A stretch of 64,000 bases of DNA, taken from Diatrype stigma (lineage: Eukaryota > Ascomycota > Sordariomycetes > Xylariales > Diatrypaceae). The stretch covers positions 1 through 64,000 of the forward strand of contig JAKJXP020000146.1 in the NCBI GenBank assembly GCA_022225965.2, given 5' to 3'. The notes under the pieces are model-generated. The model was not told the origin of the DNA. It was given only the letters and a program-made list of their open reading frames with translations, and did not search any database. Shown piece by piece: positions 60,985-64,000 of this stretch; positions within the stretch are counted from its first letter, which is position 1, and the number at the start of each line of letters is the position of its first letter. The position numbers were made by a program, and so were the translations under genes.

Positions 60985-63900
60985 TTTTTTTAACCGCTAC
61001 GAAAAGAAAAAAAAGATACGGCCCTACGTAAGCTTCGGGAACCTTTTTTTTTTTTTTTCCGGGTCAAAAAAATTTCCCGCGCGGGGCGATTTTTTTAGGG
61101 TTGCTGGGCCATTTTATTTGCTTATTTTTTGGATTGGCGTAAAATGTTAGAACCTAATCGGAAGTTATTTTGTAAAGATGGTATAATACGGAAATCAAGT
61201 CCAGAAATTTAGGCTTAAGAAATATTTCGAACGTTTTTGCTTATAATTAATCGTTTTTATTGTTACAATTTTTTATTTAGAATTATATTAATTACCGATA
61301 ATTTAAGCCTTATAAATAACGCCTTTCGTTAATTTTTTTTTAAACTTAAGCGCAATAATTTAATATAATTTACTGCATAAATATAATTCGTATTTATAGC
61401 TTTTTTAATTATTTTGTCGCTAAAAATCGCGAAAGTACGAATCTTATTCTTTTCAGCCTACGGAAAATAAAAAATGTAATTCGTTTATTAAATATTCGGT
61501 CGAAAGTTCGTATTTCAAATAAAGCGTATAATATTCGTATTTGCGCAAAACATCCAGCTTTTTATTGTTTATGAATAATCGTAATCAAAAAGCGAAATCC
61601 AAAAACGGCCAGGACCGCATTAATAATAACTACTAAAAAAGGAATTATTAAAAAAGGGGCTGCTAAAAAAAGGGCTGGCAAAAGCGGCTTTAAAAAAACA
61701 TAAGGAATGGACGACGTAATTGCTATATCAAATTAAAACTAAACGAAAACTGGCGCTTATAAGGGAAAATACGGATAATATCCGACGATAAATCGGAATT
61801 AACGATAATAAGTTAATTAAATTAATTATTAATTGCTTAATTGCGTTTATTCGATTTTTTATTTTTAAGGCCGATATATTTTTTAATTATTCTTTTTTAA
61901 TTATTTAGCATATTTAACGACGTAATAATTTAATCGTAATTGTTGCTATATTATTACTTTACGTAAAAAGAATTCATAAATAAAGCCTTAAAAAAATAAG
62001 CAACCTAAAAGCCATAAGTTTATTTATTATTTTATTACGGAAATTTATTTATAAAAATAATAGTAATAAAGTAAAGTTTATTTAAAACGGATCTTTTTTA
62101 AAAATCGCAGTATACTTATTAAATTTTTTAATACGTATTATAAATTATTAGCAAATCGAAAACCAAAAGCATTTTTCGAAGCACTTAATGCAAAACGCTA
62201 ATCCAATATTCGAATAGGCTTAAAAATACTTGTTACGGCATTTAAATAAACGTCGGCTTATTAATATTATATGTCGTTTTATTATTTTTTTTATGGCGTA
62301 TTTCGGATTAATTTCGAATACGAATAACAGTTTAAACGAATTAACGCATTTAATAATAAACAAAGCTATGCCTTTAATTTTATTTTTAAACAGGCATTCG
62401 GATTGGAACTTATAATTTAAAGCAAGCCATAATTCGGCAGTTCGAATTTTAAAGATTGCCGCATTTATATAATTAAGCATTTTAATATTACGAAAAAATC
62501 CATTGCCATTACTTATAAAATAAAGGCTAATATTTAAGTCGTAATTAAAAATAAGGATTTTATCGATAAAAAAGACGTAATAATTAATAATCTAGCGTTA
62601 GGAAGTTTTATTATTATGAATTACAATTAATAAGTTACCGAATAATCCTATATTGTAATATTTATAAATAACGGAATATAACGATATAATTATAAATGGC
62701 AACGATTAAAACAAATAATATATAAGCTATTGCGATAATATAAAATGAACTTCTCGAAAAAAAACGACTTAATAATAAAGATATAATAAATAAGCAAATA
62801 AATTAAGTTTAGTTAAAAATTTAACTTATAAGTAGATTAATTAAATCTGGCTAAAAATCTGGCTTATAAGTATTATATAAATAAGCTTTAATAATTATAA
62901 TTAGTATTTTCCTTAATTATAATAATATAGCAAACATAATATATATCTTAAATAAAATAATTACAAGCCATTTAAATAAGCCAAACCTGTTATAATATAT
63001 AAGGTAAATTCTTTTATTTAATACTTTTAATTTTTAAGCTTTAACTTTTTATATAATAACTTTATTTTATCCGTTAATTTTAATTCGTTATTAATACATT
63101 ATTATTTAAATTAAATCTTTCGTACGTAATAGCCATTATAAATAACCGTAAATTACGACTTATTGCTAATACAATTAAGAACGAAAAAATATAAGAGCTG
63201 GTTCGTCGAATTTCGTATATTTCCATTTTTAGCAATAAAAGCCATTATTAAAAACTTAAGTCGCTTATTCGTAATATTCTTATTCCCAATATCGAAAAAA
63301 GCCTATTTTATTATATGCTTAAAAAAAACCAAAAGCTTGTTTAAATTATTATTAACCATGCTAGTATTAAGCAAATTACCGATATTCTTAAAAAGTTAAT
63401 TAATGTATTTCTTTTTATTATACCTTATTAGTTTTATCGCTTTTATAAAGAATTTGCGGTATTAATTAAATTAAATATTATCTTTATTTAAGTATGTATT
63501 TGTTATACGTATTTATATAAATCGTATATTAATAATATATAAGCATTATTTTATTTAATTATTACGTTTTTAATAAAAATGGCTTAAAAACGATTTATTA
63601 AATGAAACATTACGGATATTAAGTTTTGGAATATAATAATTGGGCCCTAATTATTCTCGACCTATACGACCGACAAAAAATCGCCGGCATAAACATACGA
63701 AATATACGTAGCTATTAAAGTCGGCCTTTTTATAAATAAAATTATGCATTTTGTATTAATTAATATAAATGCCAAAGCGGCCTTATATATTTAAATTTAT
63801 AAATAACTTAATATTACGCCGTATTAATAATATAAAGCCAATATTTATTATATATAGCCGTTTTATGGCTACTGATTTATTTCCGAAACCAATATTATAA

Positions 63901-64000
63901 AATATAAATGCGGAAATTATAAAATGCTAGGAAAAATATGTATTTTTAAAAATGACATATTCGTAAAGTTCCGAGCCAAAAAAAACGATAAGCCAAATAT
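60985..64000 (+). mobile_element. Element R, copy 2, running off the window
   Basis: Aligns with 6075 to about 9093 without large gaps, starting in the same run of T followed by (G/A)ACCGCTACGAAAAG. It is inserted in copia-2. Left-arm sequence begins near 61152 (CCTAATCGGAAG). Lys-Gly repeat counterpart near 61630-61690. Heavily RIP-mutated, with different sites changed than in copy 1 at many positions. The right end lies outside the window. Confidence 0.85.

Noticed and set aside
187..64000. Ribosomal RNA genes, which lie near telomeres in some fungi
   Set aside because: No rRNA-like conserved stretches seen on either strand.

Overview
This window is the left end of a chromosome from a filamentous ascomycete (Pezizomycotina). 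It opens with about 187 bp of CCCTAA telomere repeat. Nearly everything else is very AT-rich repeat DNA with the signature of repeat-induced point mutation (RIP). Coding frames of known retrotransposons can still be read, but CAA, CAG and TGG codons have become stops and catalytic Asp has become Asn. Most surviving C sits in CpG. Genes have short 50-78 bp introns with fungal branch points. The species cannot be named from the sequence.

Layout, left to right. 1-187: telomere. 242-829: a miniature LTR element (TRIM-1). About 830-22224: one minus-strand Ty3/gypsy element (gypsy-2) with its 5' LTR at 21966-22224. It is split by a 5'-truncated Tad-like LINE (1938-4708) and by a 10.1-kb element of unknown class, here called R (6075-16178). 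22225-24410: AT-rich microsatellite and satellite. 24411 to about 33850: a Ty1/copia fragment (copia-1) interrupted by a long Tad-like LINE (25608-32935), which itself carries a second miniature LTR element (TRIM-2, 29678-30158). 33852-34004: an LTR remnant.

34215-40890 is the only GC-balanced stretch and holds the only convincing host genes. Gene A (minus, 34313-36293) is a two-exon secreted Ser/Thr-rich protein. Gene B (minus, 37056-38237) is a 393-residue F-box/LRR-like family protein. Gene C (plus, 39776-40721) is a five-exon small secreted protein with a Gly-Cys-Thr...His motif, whose start codon appears lost by one RIP-type change (ATG to ATA). A 258-bp MITE lies between A and B. A 555-bp RIP-mutated inverted-repeat element splits the island between B and C.

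40894-42821 is AT-rich filler. 42822-60984 is a minus-strand copia element (copia-2). Its 3' LTR holds a nested solo LTR, and its integrase region is interrupted by a complete Ty3/gypsy chromovirus-like element (gypsy-1, 46460-60434, duplication ACGGG). Gypsy-1 is in turn interrupted by a full-length reversed LINE (47771-54650, 13-bp duplication). A second copy of R starts at about 60985 and runs off the window.

The window is therefore a telomere-proximal nest of dead retroelements with one small gene island. Two of its three genes encode predicted secreted proteins, which fits an effector-like or surface-protein niche, but that is inference. All TE coding regions appear dead. Elements shorter than about 0.5 kb have often kept normal GC, as expected if they fall below the length RIP can detect.
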